DNA of 64,000 nt from Sedimenticola sp. (GCA_002869585.1 PKUO01000059.1:34917-98916), one strand, 5' to 3'; shown: positions 27,371 through 36,404, numbered from the stretch's first letter. A program made the numbers and translations. The notes: generated by a model not told the origin, from the letters alone.

Positions 27371-27384
27371 TTGATATTTATCAA
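27371..27384. promoter_or_regulatory. Perfect Fnr/Dnr box immediately upstream of dnr
   Basis: TTGATATTTATCAA, centred 32 bp before the dnr ATG. So close to the start codon, it could serve either repression or activation from a nearby transcription start. Confidence 0.85.
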
Positions 27385-27500
27385 TTCCTATCTCTCAATG
27401 ATAATAGATTTACCCTTTCGATCAAGCATTACTATCTCCATCCACTCACATAAAGTGGCACGAATCGGCAATGCACCTACCTATTTAGGGATAGAAAAGG

Positions 27501-28067
27501 CTAAACAATGTTATGTTCATTAAGAAAGGGACCGTATTGCTTGTCGGTGCCATTTATGTGATTGATCAACCAGCCCTCGAGATAGGCGGCGACACCTTCA
27601 AGAGATTCATGACCGCGCCGCTCATAGTCCTCCAGGAAATCCTCAACCTGCTTGATCATGGCGCGATGCTGCTCCTTGTGGCCATCCAGTTGCGGATAAC
27701 CGGTTTTTTCCAGTAATTTTTCTTCTTTTTCAAAGTGATAGCGCGTGTAGCTGACCAAATCATTTAGCGCCTGCTTTTCAAAACTCTCGCTGGTGCTGTA
27801 GACATAGGCAACTCGAAACTGGTTGAGCAGTTCAATCAGTTTTTTATGATCATCATCCAATTCCTTGACGCCAACGCTATAGCTCTCTTTCCATTTCAGC
27901 TGTTTTTCCTCGGAGACCTTCCTATAGATGAAGGGGATCAATAGGACCACAGCGATCAACACCCAGGAGACCGGGTTATCCAGACCAAATAAAAAACTCA
28001 AACCGATAGCTACGATTAATAAACCGATAGAACCCACAACAAATAGATTGAAAGACTGTTTTTTCAT
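27501..28067 (-). CDS. Membrane-anchored bacteriohemerythrin
   Basis: A 188-residue protein with two hydrophobic segments at the N-terminus (about residues 6-25 and 30-46) and a hemerythrin domain after that. The diiron ligand pattern is clear: DDDHKKL, then YHFEKEE (HxxxE), GHKEQH (HxxxH) and INHINGTD (HxxxxD). Such domains bind O2 or NO at a diiron centre. The start at 28067 (MKKQSFNLFVV) is preferred over a longer frame. It lies downstream of the chemoreceptor gene on the same strand; a role in NO or O2 sensing or trapping is likely but inferred. Confidence 0.88.
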   Translation of the reverse strand: MKKQSFNLFVVGSIGLLIVAIGLSFLFGLDNPVSWVLIAVVLLIPFIYRKVSEEKQLKWKESYSVGVKELDDDHKKLIELLNQFRVAYVYSTSESFEKQALNDLVSYTRYHFEKEEKLLEKTGYPQLDGHKEQHRAMIKQVEDFLEDYERRGHESLEGVAAYLEGWLINHINGTDKQYGPFLNEHNIV

Positions 28068-28114
28068 TTTTCTGCCCACTGTAATGCTATTTCGACACCT
28101 GATCTGGCGTTCGC

Positions 28115-28144
28115 TACTAGTGCAAACCACAACCTGCACTAGTA
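28115..28144. repeat. Perfect 10-bp inverted repeat between chemoreceptor and hemerythrin genes
   Basis: TACTAGTGCA / TGCACTAGTA separated by ten bases. Each arm contains ACTAGT, itself a palindrome. No T-run follows. It may be a regulator-binding site for the hemerythrin gene or an RNA hairpin in the intergenic part of a shared transcript. Confidence 0.75.
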
Positions 28145-28213
28145 ATCATATCCTGAAATATACAAAAATGCGGTGCAATTTTATATCTGTTTGTTCAATG
28201 CGATATACGCAGG

Positions 28214-30811
28214 TTACCCTCGAGCGAGTTTGAAAAAGTCTATCATCTGCTCCATTTCACTTGCCTTGTCGCTCATGGAGGCAGCGGCGGCGGACGTCTG
28301 CTCGGCCAATGCCGCATTCTGCTGCGTCATCTCATCCATGCTGGTGACCGCGATATTCACCTGGTCGATTCCGGCCGCCTGTTCCTGACTGGAAGCGGCG
28401 ATTTCAGAGATGATATCACTCACCTTTTTCACGCTGACGATGATTTCGTCCAGTGTCTTTCCCGACTCATTGACCAAGGCGCTGCCATCCTGGACCTTCT
28501 CCACGCTATCCTGAATCAGCACCCGTATCTCTTTTGCAGCTGTCGCACTGCGGCCAGCGAGATTACGCACCTCGTTGGCTACCACGGCAAAACCCCTGCC
28601 CTGCTCCCCAGCCCTGGCGGCCTCTACAGAAGCATTCAGCGCGAGGAGATTGGTTTGGAAGGCGATCTCATTGATCACGCCGATAATCTCGGAGATTTTA
28701 CTGCTGGCGGTGTTGATCGAATCCATGGCGACCACCGCCTTGTGTACGATCTGACCACCCTGCTCGGCATTACTCTGGGCGCCCGTCGCCAGTTGCTTGG
28801 CCTGCTGTGCATTGTCGGCGTTGTTACGTACCGTGCTGGTGAGTTCCTCCATGCTGGATGCCGTCTCTTCCAGACTGCTCGCCTGCTGTTCCGTGCGGGC
28901 CGAGAGATTGTTATTGCCGCTGGCGATCTCACCGGCGCCGGTGCTGATCACATCCGCTGAGTCACGCAGCCGGGTGACGATGTTGGCCAGATTGGCAATC
29001 GACTCATTGACGCTGTTCTTCACATCACCGAAAGAGCCGCTGTATTCACTGGTAATCGGCGCTGTCAGGTCACCCTCGGCGACATGCTTCATGGCGGTGG
29101 CGATGTCGGCGAACACGCTGTCGATGACATCGATCAGCTCATTGATTCCATTCCCCAACTGGGCGAAGAAGCCACTCTTATCGCTCAGTTCAATCCGTTT
29201 TCCCAGATTACCCTGCTTGGCAGCCGCAACAATGCTGTCGATCTCGTTCTCTACCGCCACCTCGGTGGTTCTGTTGAGCCACTCAACAACCGTACCCAGG
29301 CGATTGCCCTGAGCATCGCGAACCGGATTGGCGGTGATGCTCAGAGTCAGCCCACCGACCTTGAACTCGCTGTGCATCAGCGATTTCATGCCATCCAGCA
29401 TTTTTCGCTGATGGGATGGATTCTTGTGGAAGACGTCGATATTCGCGCCGATCAGCTCCTTGGCCTTGAAATTTGGCAGATCCTGACGGATTGCCTGCTC
29501 GGCATTGTAGAACATTTCCTGGACTGCAGGATTGAGATAGATGATGTTGTAGTCGGTATCGGTCATGATGACATTGGTGCTGACCGAATCCAGAGCGGTT
29601 TTCAGGCGCGCGGTCTCTGCTGCCTCTTTTCTGTCGCGCTCGATGCGTGCCTTCAGCTTCTGCTGCATCTCAACCATGGCGGCATACACGCCGGTATCGC
29701 GCTTACCCTCTCTGTTGAGCTGAATATCCAGGTTACCCTTGGCAATCTGTTCGGCAATATTCGCGATACTGGCCGGTTCATCACCCAGCTGGTGGTAAAT
29801 GCTGCGGGCCAGAAAAAAGCCCATACCGATCGAAAGCAGCAGGCCCAGCGCCACGATAAAACCCAACCACAGCAGTTGACTACAGGCGTTATGGGCGTTT
29901 TTATCGGTATTGGCGATTAGAGACTCGGCCAGACCGTCCTCAACTTTCTTCAGCAGATTGATTTTGCCGGTCTGCATCTCGAACCAGTGCACCGGATCGA
30001 TCCCAAAGCCACCAACCTCACCGATACGCAGGGCCTTGGCGCGCATCTCCTGGGTCTTCTCGACGAATTCTCCTGTGACAGTCTGCTGATACAAATCCAG
30101 CGCCTGCTCATCAGCCAGAGACTGGAAAACCTGGGTATAGGTGTCCTGAATGGTGATCAGTGAAATCAGTCGATGCAGCAGGCCGGGCGAAAAGTAATCC
30201 TGGGCAAAGACATTCGACAAAACCGCCCGTTCGATACCAGCACGCTCTTTTCCCAGCAGGAAATTGGCATAGGCAGCTGTCATTAGCGACAGGTCTTTGT
30301 CCGAGGTGAGTTTTGCCTGTGTGGATACGATATCCAACAAACTGGCATTCAGATTAGTGTAGTAACCGAGGGCATCCTTTAATTCGATCCGAAGATTATC
30401 TGTCTGCTCACGAATCGAACTCTTGGCATCCAACTGCTGAAGAATCTGCCCGGTCACGACAGATAGTTCTGCTGCAATATCATTCAGTACAACATCATTA
30501 TTGATGTAATTTCTGAAGGCCTCTTCGGCCTTATCCGTATCACTGTGCTGGGCGGTGAGTTCCTGGCGAAACTTATCGCCATGGCTGCAGATGAAGCCGG
30601 CCGTTGCGCCCCGTTCTTTCTGCAGTTCATGCACCAGTTTACTGGCAAGGACACCCACTTTTGACAGCTCAATCAACCTGCCCGACTCAGAATAGACACC
30701 CGTGGTGGCGATAAACCGCTCTGCGGCGAAATAGAGAATCACCACAATAGGGACCAGGAGCAGCACCGACAATCTCATTGATAGCGTCATTTTCTCGATA
30801 AACTTCATCAT
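28214..30811 (-). CDS. Methyl-accepting chemotaxis protein with a large periplasmic NIT-like sensor and PAS domain
   Basis: An 865-residue chemoreceptor. A first helix (about 12-32) is followed by a roughly 260-residue all-helical periplasmic domain containing [16 protein letters not shown], the signature of the nitrate/nitrite-sensing (NIT) family. Then come a second helix (near 305-325), a HAMP region, a PAS domain ([20 protein letters not shown]), a second HAMP-like stretch and the signalling hairpin with [20 protein letters not shown]. The ATG at 30811 has AGAGG upstream; an in-frame TTG further up is less likely. Its place beside nirS fits taxis to nitrate or nitrite, though the ligand is inferred. 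Confidence 0.88.
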   Translation of the reverse strand: MMKFIEKMTLSMRLSVLLLVPIVVILYFAAERFIATTGVYSESGRLIELSKVGVLASKLVHELQKERGATAGFICSHGDKFRQELTAQHSDTDKAEEAFRNYINNDVVLNDIAAELSVVTGQILQQLDAKSSIREQTDNLRIELKDALGYYTNLNASLLDIVSTQAKLTSDKDLSLMTAAYANFLLGKERAGIERAVLSNVFAQDYFSPGLLHRLISLITIQDTYTQVFQSLADEQALDLYQQTVTGEFVEKTQEMRAKALRIGEVGGFGIDPVHWFEMQTGKINLLKKVEDGLAESLIANTDKNAHNACSQLLWLGFIVALGLLLSIGMGFFLARSIYHQLGDEPASIANIAEQIAKGNLDIQLNREGKRDTGVYAAMVEMQQKLKARIERDRKEAAETARLKTALDSVSTNVIMTDTDYNIIYLNPAVQEMFYNAEQAIRQDLPNFKAKELIGANIDVFHKNPSHQRKMLDGMKSLMHSEFKVGGLTLSITANPVRDAQGNRLGTVVEWLNRTTEVAVENEIDSIVAAAKQGNLGKRIELSDKSGFFAQLGNGINELIDVIDSVFADIATAMKHVAEGDLTAPITSEYSGSFGDVKNSVNESIANLANIVTRLRDSADVISTGAGEIASGNNNLSARTEQQASSLEETASSMEELTSTVRNNADNAQQAKQLATGAQSNAEQGGQIVHKAVVAMDSINTASSKISEIIGVINEIAFQTNLLALNASVEAARAGEQGRGFAVVANEVRNLAGRSATAAKEIRVLIQDSVEKVQDGSALVNESGKTLDEIIVSVKKVSDIISEIAASSQEQAAGIDQVNIAVTSMDEMTQQNAALAEQTSAAAASMSDKASEMEQMIDFFKLARG

Positions 30812-31274
30812 CTCTGCCTCTACGTCTGTCAATATCTGGAAATCGAAACAAGGGCTAAAGAAGAACAAAGGACTTCCCGCGCAAGCCAACCTGACTCAAT
30901 TACAATTGATTACCCTCTATCGGCATGGCTGGAAAAAGCTTGAGGTGTGTTGAGTGCGAGAGGTTAAATTGCATTCTCAGCAGGACAGATAATCCGGCAA
31001 CCAGGCTGACCTACACCTATTAATATCTACCCACAGCAGACCTATCCGAAGGCAGGGTATATGCAGAAATACTGATATACGCTAAAAAGCTGTTATGACT
31101 AAAAAACAAATTGATGACGCTGGTCAATAAAAAATCATCAGAAGGGTTCTCTTGACCAAAGTCAAAGATAAATCCCACAATCTGTAAGACCTTATGCACC
31201 GGGTAAATGCATAACCACTGACGCTACTGCCTGTAAACTCACTCACAATGACTATGCGATGGGGATTGAGTCAA
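30812..31274. other. Divergent promoter region chemoreceptor / nirS
   Basis: About 460 bp between the chemoreceptor and nirS. The only strong element seen is the Dnr box at 31152. A/T-rich stretches around 31080-31140 could hold extra sites. No small gene is supported. Confidence 0.6.
31152..31165. promoter_or_regulatory. Dnr/Nnr-type box upstream of nirS
   Basis: TTGACCAAAGTCAA, a perfect TTGAC-N4-GTCAA palindrome centred about 116 bp before the likely nirS start. The C/G variant of the Fnr box is typical of NO-responsive Dnr/Nnr control. Confidence 0.9.
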
Positions 31275-32903
31275 ATGAATAAAATGAAATTCTGTCTATC
31301 CGCTGTAAGCTTGGCCGTTGGAATCGCCACTTGCGGCATTTCAATTAACGCTGCTGCGGCAAATCCAACTCTTTCCGAGGCGGACTTCGAAAGTTCAAAA
31401 ATGACCTACTTCCAGCGTTGCGCTGGTTGTCACGGTACATTGCGTAAAGGCGCAACAGGCAAAAGCCTGGAGCCCAAAAACACCCTGAAACTGGGTCAGG
31501 AACGTCTGGAAAAGATCATCTCCTACGGTACTGAAGGCGGCATGAACAACTTTTCCGACATTATGACGCCGGAAGAGATCACAAAAATGGCTACCTACAT
31601 TCAGATGGAACCACCAATTCCGCCTGAAATGTCTCTGGCACTCATGAAAGAGCGTTGGCATACTTTCGTTGAGCCGAAAGACTATCCCACCAAACCGCTG
31701 CACGGCCGCAACTGGGAGAACTTCTTCCTGGTTATCGAGCGTGACGTCGGTTCGGTTGCGGTTGTCGATGGCGACACTAAGGAAGTTGTTGCACATGTAC
31801 CCACCGGCTACGCAGTACACGTACTGAAGGCCGCTGAGCATCACAAGAAACTGCACGCCAAAGACGCCGGTCGTTTCTGGTACACCCAGGGCCGTGACGG
31901 CAAGCTGACCAAGATCGACCTCTGGCAGACCCCAGACAAGATGAAGGTTGCTGAAGTACAGATCGCCTATGACGCACGTGACGTCGCCGTTTCTGGTGAT
32001 GGAAAATACGTTGTTGGCGGCGGTTACTGGCCACCTCACTTCGTAATTGCCGATGCCGAAACCATGGAACCTCTGAAAGTGGTCTCCGCACGCGGCGTGA
32101 ATGTTGACGGCGAATACGTCAACGAGTCCCGTGTAGCTGCAATCTACGACACCCCCAACCAATCCAGCTGGCTGGTCTCTATGAAAGAGCTGGGTCAGAT
32201 GTGGCAGGTTCATTACGACGATATCGATAACCTGAAGATAACCAAAATGAATACTTCCAAGTTCCTTCATGATGGTTTCTACGATCCAACCGGTCGTTAC
32301 TTTCAGATCGCTGCCAACGCATCCAATCAGATGGTTGTTGTGGATACCGAAACCGAGAAACTCGAAGCCCGTATCGACGTAGACAAACTGCCTCATCCTG
32401 GTCCTGGTGCAAACTGGAATGACCCGAAATGCGGTCCTGTCGGCGGTACCACTCACTTGGGCGTAGGTAAAGTCACCGTTTGGGGCAACGATCCAGCCGG
32501 TAACAAAGATGCAGCATGGAAAGTCTGCTACGAAGTGGAAACAGACGGCGCTGGCTTGTTCATTCGCACCCATCCGAAGAGCGACTACTTCTGGGCTGAC
32601 CAGACCAAGCATCCCGAGCCGGAAGTACAGCAGTCCATTCAGGTCATCTCCAAAGAGACCCGTGAAATCGTCAAAACCATTCGTCTGACCGAAACACCCG
32701 GATACGCCGCGGTCCATATCGAGTTCAACAACGATGGTTCTGAGGTTTGGACCTCTGTCTGGAACCGTAAGGATAGTAAAGAGCCAAACGGCGAAATCAT
32801 CATCTTCGATGCTAAAACCCTCGAAGAGAAAGGTCGCGTCAAAGGCCTGTTCGGTCCTACCGGCAAGTTCAACGTCCACAACCGTATCAATCACGTAACC
32901 TGA
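31275..32903 (+). CDS. nirS: NirS, cytochrome cd1 nitrite reductase
   Basis: A 542-residue periplasmic enzyme reducing nitrite to NO. The start at 31275 (MNKMKFCLSAVSLAVG) has GGGGA nine nt upstream; an ATG at 31248 without a Shine-Dalgarno is the alternative. After a signal peptide ending near AAAA, a cytochrome c domain carries CAGCH. The eight-bladed d1 propeller follows with the proximal heme d1 histidine in TGYAVHVLK and the active-site histidines in GGTTHLGVG and FIRTHPKS. The C-terminus (FNVHNRINHVT) is typical. A Dnr box lies upstream and a terminator downstream, so it can be transcribed alone. Confidence 0.96.
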   Translation: MNKMKFCLSAVSLAVGIATCGISINAAAANPTLSEADFESSKMTYFQRCAGCHGTLRKGATGKSLEPKNTLKLGQERLEKIISYGTEGGMNNFSDIMTPEEITKMATYIQMEPPIPPEMSLALMKERWHTFVEPKDYPTKPLHGRNWENFFLVIERDVGSVAVVDGDTKEVVAHVPTGYAVHVLKAAEHHKKLHAKDAGRFWYTQGRDGKLTKIDLWQTPDKMKVAEVQIAYDARDVAVSGDGKYVVGGGYWPPHFVIADAETMEPLKVVSARGVNVDGEYVNESRVAAIYDTPNQSSWLVSMKELGQMWQVHYDDIDNLKITKMNTSKFLHDGFYDPTGRYFQIAANASNQMVVVDTETEKLEARIDVDKLPHPGPGANWNDPKCGPVGGTTHLGVGKVTVWGNDPAGNKDAAWKVCYEVETDGAGLFIRTHPKSDYFWADQTKHPEPEVQQSIQVISKETREIVKTIRLTETPGYAAVHIEFNNDGSEVWTSVWNRKDSKEPNGEIIIFDAKTLEEKGRVKGLFGPTGKFNVHNRINHVT

Positions 32904-32930
32904 TTGTAGGTTCTGGCTTGAGCTGAACAG

Positions 32931-32966
32931 AAGCGGGCATGGACTCCATTCATGCCCGCTTTTTTA
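32931..32966 (+). terminator. Rho-independent terminator after nirS
   Basis: Stem AAGCGGGCATG / CATGCCCGCTT with a 9-nt loop and a T-run. It separates nirS from the fused multiheme gene at 33008, so read-through or a separate promoter must serve the latter. Confidence 0.92.
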
Positions 32967-33007
32967 TTACTGCTAATTAACCCTCGTCCTGATCAAGGCT
33001 TTCGAAA

Positions 33008-35848
33008 ATGGCGGAAAAGACATTCAAAAAACCGGGCTTAATGTCACGGCGCTTTATAGTGGGCACCACCATTGGTGGAGCTATCCTCTTTTTTATCGTG
33101 GGTATCATTTTCTGGTGCGGATTCAATACCGCTATGGAAGCTACCAATAATATGGATTTCTGTATCAGTTGCCACGAGATGGAAGAGAATGTTTACGAAG
33201 AGTATAAACCGACCATTCATTACTCCAACCGCACCGGCGTAAGAGCTACCTGCCCCGACTGTCATGTCCCTGATCCCTGGATACATAAAATGGTCCGTAA
33301 GATTCAGGCTAGCAACGAGGTGTATCACAAGATTCTGGGAACTGTGGATACCCCTGAAAAATTCGACGAGCATCGCCTGACCATGGCCAAACGGGTCTGG
33401 AACGCGATGAAAAACACTGATTCCCGCGAGTGCCGTAACTGCCACAATTTCGAGTCCATGAACCCGGAATTCCAAAAGCCGCGCGCCCGCAAACAGCACC
33501 TGAATGCCTTCGAAACAGGCCAGACCTGTATCGACTGTCATAAGGGCATTGCCCACAAGGATGTACGCAAGTTGCTAACCGATGAAGAGCTCGAAGCGCT
33601 TGAAAAGCCTGATCCCCGCTACGTGCGTGAAGTGCCTGAAATGTACCAGGAAGGTCTGAAACGCATCGAAGCCAAGGAAGCCGAAATGGCCGCCCTGGAA
33701 CAGGAAGAGAGGGAAAAGGAGCGTCAGGCGAAACTGGCCGCCAAAGAGGCCGAAAAGGCCCGCATTCAAAAGGCAGTGGATGCCGCCCTGGCAAATTACA
33801 CGGCCCAGATGTCTGGCGGTGCGGTTGCAGCAGTTGCAGCCGGCGCGGCAGCCAGCGGTTTTGGCATCGACTGGAGTGATGTGCCGGTGCGTGATATTAC
33901 CATTTTCTACCCTGGCGAAACCTCCATGGAGTGGGTTTTGACCGGTAAGGATCATGGCGGCGCACGTCCTTTGACCATTGGCGGCGACCGTTGTACCACC
34001 TGCCACGATAAAGAGACCGCGGCCATGGGCAAGAAGATGGTTACCGGTGAAAAGGCCGAAACCAAGCCGATGCCAGACAAACGCCCGGCCATTCCGGTCA
34101 GTGTCCAGGCAGCCCATGACAGCAGTAATCTCTATCTGCGTTTTGAATGGGATGCCGCAGATCATGTACCAGTACCCTTCGTTGACGGTGGCAAGATGGA
34201 CCCGGACAACGCCATGAAACTGGCGGTCATGTTCTCTACCGACGATGTCGAGTACGCCGACCGGTCGGGCTGCTGGCAGACCTGTCATCACGATGCCCGC
34301 AACATGCCGGACAACCCGGAAGCGAATGAGGTAGCGGCCAGCGATGCGGCGAAACGCCTGGATCTGGCCAACGGCATCACCAAGTACCTGAAGGAGAGCC
34401 GCACCAAGATCGAAGAGAAAGGCAAACGCGGCAAGAAACGCGGCGGCTGGGATCAGCTTAAATCCGAGGACGAAATCAAGGCCGCCCTGGCAGCCAATCA
34501 GTTCATGGATCTGCTGCGCTACAAATCCGGCAAGGGTGAAACCGAAGACGGCTACATTCTGGACCAGCGCTACATGAGTGGCGGCCAGGGCTTTGAAGTG
34601 GATGCCAGGGAAGAAGGTGGCAAATGGGTTGTTGTGATGAAGCGTACGCTGAAATCCGACAAACCCGGTGATATCAATATCGAGGCCGGCAAACTCTACA
34701 ACTTCGGCTTCGCCATCCATGATGATTTCACTAACGCCCGCTTCCACCATGTCAGCCTGGGATACAAACTGGGCCTGGACAGCGACACCGCAGAAATCAA
34801 CGCAGTCAAGCGTGAGGCATCTGCCGCCAGCGCAGCGCCAGCGGCCACTGCCGCCCCTGCAGCTACAGGCGGCAGCGCTGCAGGTGCAGCAATCAATGTC
34901 GACTGGAGCAAGGCTGGCAGCCGCGATATCACTATTTTCTATCCGGGAGAGACCTCCATGGAGAGGGTGTTGACCGGTAAGGATCATGGCGGTGCCCGTC
35001 CCTTGACCATTGGCGGCGACCGTTGTACCACCTGCCACGACAAAGAGACCGCGGCCATGGGCAAGAAGATGGTCACCGGAGAGAAGGCCGAGTCCACGCC
35101 GATAGAAGGCAAACGCGCTGCAATCCCCGTTACCGTCGAATCAACCCATGATGCGGAGAATCTCTACCTGCGCTTTACCTGGCCCGAGGGTGATCATGCG
35201 CCGGTACCTTTCGCCGAAGGTGGCAAAATGGACCCGGACAACGCCATGAAACTGGCGGTCATGCTCTCTACCGACGATGTCGAATACGCCGACCGTTCCG
35301 GTTGCTGGCAGACCTGTCATCACGACGCCCGCACCATGCCGGACAACCCGGAAGCGGATGCGGTAGCAGCCAGCGATGCGGCGAAACGCCTGGATCTGAC
35401 CAACGGCATCACCAAGTACCTGAAGGAGAGCCGCACCAAGATCGAAGAGAAAGGCAAACGCGGCAAGAAACGCGGCGGCTGGGATCAGCTCAAATCCGAG
35501 GACGAAATCAAGGCCGCACTGGCAGCCAATCAGTTCATTGATCTGCTGCGCTACAAATCTGGCAAGGGCGAAACCGAAGATGGCTACATCCTGGATCAGC
35601 GCTACGTGAGTGGCTGCCAGGGATTCGAGGTTAACGCAGTGCAAGAGGCCGGAAACTGGGTGGTTACCATGAAGCGTAAGTTGCAGTCAGATAAACCCGG
35701 TGACATCAGTGTCGAGGCCGGTAAACTCTACAACTTCGGCTTCGCCATCCATGATGACTACAGCAATGCGCGTTTTCATCACGTCAGCCTGGGCTACAAG
35801 CTTGGTCTCGACAACGCCGATGCGGAAGTCAACGCCGCGGCACAATGA
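33008..35848 (+). CDS. NapC/NirT-type tetraheme cytochrome fused to two tandem ethylbenzene-dehydrogenase-type heme domains
   Basis: A 946-residue membrane-anchored multiheme cytochrome. Residues 1-200 are NapC/NirT-like: one helix (about 15-40) and four CXXCH sites (52, 82, 142 and 174). A charged coiled-coil segment (210-265) and an Ala-rich linker lead to two near-identical domains (about 286-593 and 630-937), each resembling the EbdC/DMSO-reductase-type heme-binding domain. Each copy has CTTCH (329 and 673) and a CX3CH site, CWQTCH (422 and about 766), giving up to eight hemes. The copies are offset by 344 residues. By family, the first part would draw electrons from quinol. The position straight after nirS suggests it feeds NirS directly or through the cupredoxin and cytochrome encoded next; that is inference. 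Confidence 0.9.
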   Translation: MAEKTFKKPGLMSRRFIVGTTIGGAILFFIVGIIFWCGFNTAMEATNNMDFCISCHEMEENVYEEYKPTIHYSNRTGVRATCPDCHVPDPWIHKMVRKIQASNEVYHKILGTVDTPEKFDEHRLTMAKRVWNAMKNTDSRECRNCHNFESMNPEFQKPRARKQHLNAFETGQTCIDCHKGIAHKDVRKLLTDEELEALEKPDPRYVREVPEMYQEGLKRIEAKEAEMAALEQEEREKERQAKLAAKEAEKARIQKAVDAALANYTAQMSGGAVAAVAAGAAASGFGIDWSDVPVRDITIFYPGETSMEWVLTGKDHGGARPLTIGGDRCTTCHDKETAAMGKKMVTGEKAETKPMPDKRPAIPVSVQAAHDSSNLYLRFEWDAADHVPVPFVDGGKMDPDNAMKLAVMFSTDDVEYADRSGCWQTCHHDARNMPDNPEANEVAASDAAKRLDLANGITKYLKESRTKIEEKGKRGKKRGGWDQLKSEDEIKAALAANQFMDLLRYKSGKGETEDGYILDQRYMSGGQGFEVDAREEGGKWVVVMKRTLKSDKPGDINIEAGKLYNFGFAIHDDFTNARFHHVSLGYKLGLDSDTAEINAVKREASAASAAPAATAAPAATGGSAAGAAINVDWSKAGSRDITIFYPGETSMERVLTGKDHGGARPLTIGGDRCTTCHDKETAAMGKKMVTGEKAESTPIEGKRAAIPVTVESTHDAENLYLRFTWPEGDHAPVPFAEGGKMDPDNAMKLAVMLSTDDVEYADRSGCWQTCHHDARTMPDNPEADAVAASDAAKRLDLTNGITKYLKESRTKIEEKGKRGKKRGGWDQLKSEDEIKAALAANQFIDLLRYKSGKGETEDGYILDQRYVSGCQGFEVNAVQEAGNWVVTMKRKLQSDKPGDISVEAGKLYNFGFAIHDDYSNARFHHVSLGYKLGLDNADAEVNAAAQ
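33863..35818 (+). repeat. Tandem duplication of about 0.9 kb inside the multiheme gene
   Basis: The segments 33863-34786 and 34895-35818 (period 1032 bp) are highly alike in DNA. For example, the regions around 33964-34063 and 34996-35095 differ by only a few mostly silent changes. Differences include Gly526 versus Cys in the second copy (MSGGQGFE and VSGCQGFE) and diverged patches near residues 352-395. Confidence 0.92.
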
Positions 35849-35877
35849 ATCATCCTTGTTCAGGCAGGTCTAAAACA

Positions 35878-35907
35878 ATCCCCAGTGATCATCCGATCAC
35901 TGGGGAT
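35878..35907. other. Perfect hairpin before the cupredoxin gene
   Basis: ATCCCCAGTGATC / GATCACTGGGGAT, a 13-bp perfect stem with a 4-nt loop. No T-run follows. It lies 30 bp after the multiheme gene and 36 bp before the cupredoxin start, so it may set relative transcript levels by processing or partial termination. Confidence 0.8.
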
Positions 35908-35942
35908 AAGTGCAACGACCGACCAGACAAGGAACGCTTACC

Positions 35943-36281
35943 ATGCTGCTGAAAGCTCTATCATCACTCACTCCCCTGCTGGCGGCCGGGATACTCGCCT
36001 CGGCTGGCGCGTTTGCCAACGGTCAGCCTGCAGTTGAAGTGGAGATCATCAAGTTTAAGTTTATCCCCCAGGAAGTGACGGTAAAGGTCGGAGATACCGT
36101 TCGCTGGACCAACGCCGAGAAACGTCAGTATCACAGCGTCTGGTTTGAGCAGGCAGGTGATCCGGAAGCGCCCTATATCTTTCCCGGCGAAACCACGACA
36201 CGAGCCTTCGATAAACCCGGGACTTTTCCCTACCGCTGCGGCCCACACCCGGAAATGACAGGTGTGGTGCATGTAGAATAA
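35943..36281 (+). CDS. Type I copper protein (plastocyanin/amicyanin-like cupredoxin)
   Basis: A 112-residue periplasmic blue copper protein. A signal peptide ends near residue 26 (ASAGAFA). The copper ligands can be seen as His in RQYHSVWF, then Cys, His and Met in YRCGPHPEMTG at the C-terminus. Start at 35943 with AAGGA upstream. Encoded between the quinol-linked multiheme cytochrome and nirC, it is a good candidate for the soluble donor to NirS, since no nirM (cytochrome c551) gene is in the cluster. Confidence 0.9.
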   Translation: MLLKALSSLTPLLAAGILASAGAFANGQPAVEVEIIKFKFIPQEVTVKVGDTVRWTNAEKRQYHSVWFEQAGDPEAPYIFPGETTTRAFDKPGTFPYRCGPHPEMTGVVHVE

Positions 36282-36311
36282 TAACAATATGCGTAGTTCT
36301 TAAGTTGAGGA

Positions 36312-36345
36312 AGGGTATGGGGACAACCTCATACCCTCTTTTTTT
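36312..36345 (+). terminator. Rho-independent terminator after the cupredoxin gene
   Basis: Stem AGGGTATGGGG / CCTCATACCCT (one mismatch) with a short loop, then a long T-run. It separates the structural genes from the nirC-nirN biosynthesis operon. Confidence 0.88.
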
Positions 36346-36390
36346 ACCCTCAAAATCACGCATAACCCTCAGAATTCCAATGTTTTTTAT

Positions 36391-36404
36391 TTGACCGAGG
36401 TCAA
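36391..36404. promoter_or_regulatory. Dnr/Nnr-type box of the nirC-nirN operon
   Basis: TTGACCGAGGTCAA, a perfect TTGAC-N4-GTCAA palindrome, centred about 159 bp before nirC. It gives the heme d1 biosynthesis genes their own NO-responsive promoter. Confidence 0.88.

Noticed and set aside
31395..32894. Long open frame (499 codons) antisense to nirS
   Set aside because: It mirrors the codon structure of the clear nirS gene on the other strand and its translation resembles no known family; long shadow frames are common in high-GC coding regions.
34271..34285. CWQTCH read as a frameshift-damaged CXXCH
   Set aside because: The same CX3CH stands in both repeat copies with the frame open around it, so it is a real motif and not an error.
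33575..35038. Long antisense frame across the multiheme gene
   Set aside because: Shadow of the plus-strand gene with the same tandem repeat pattern; no start signal.
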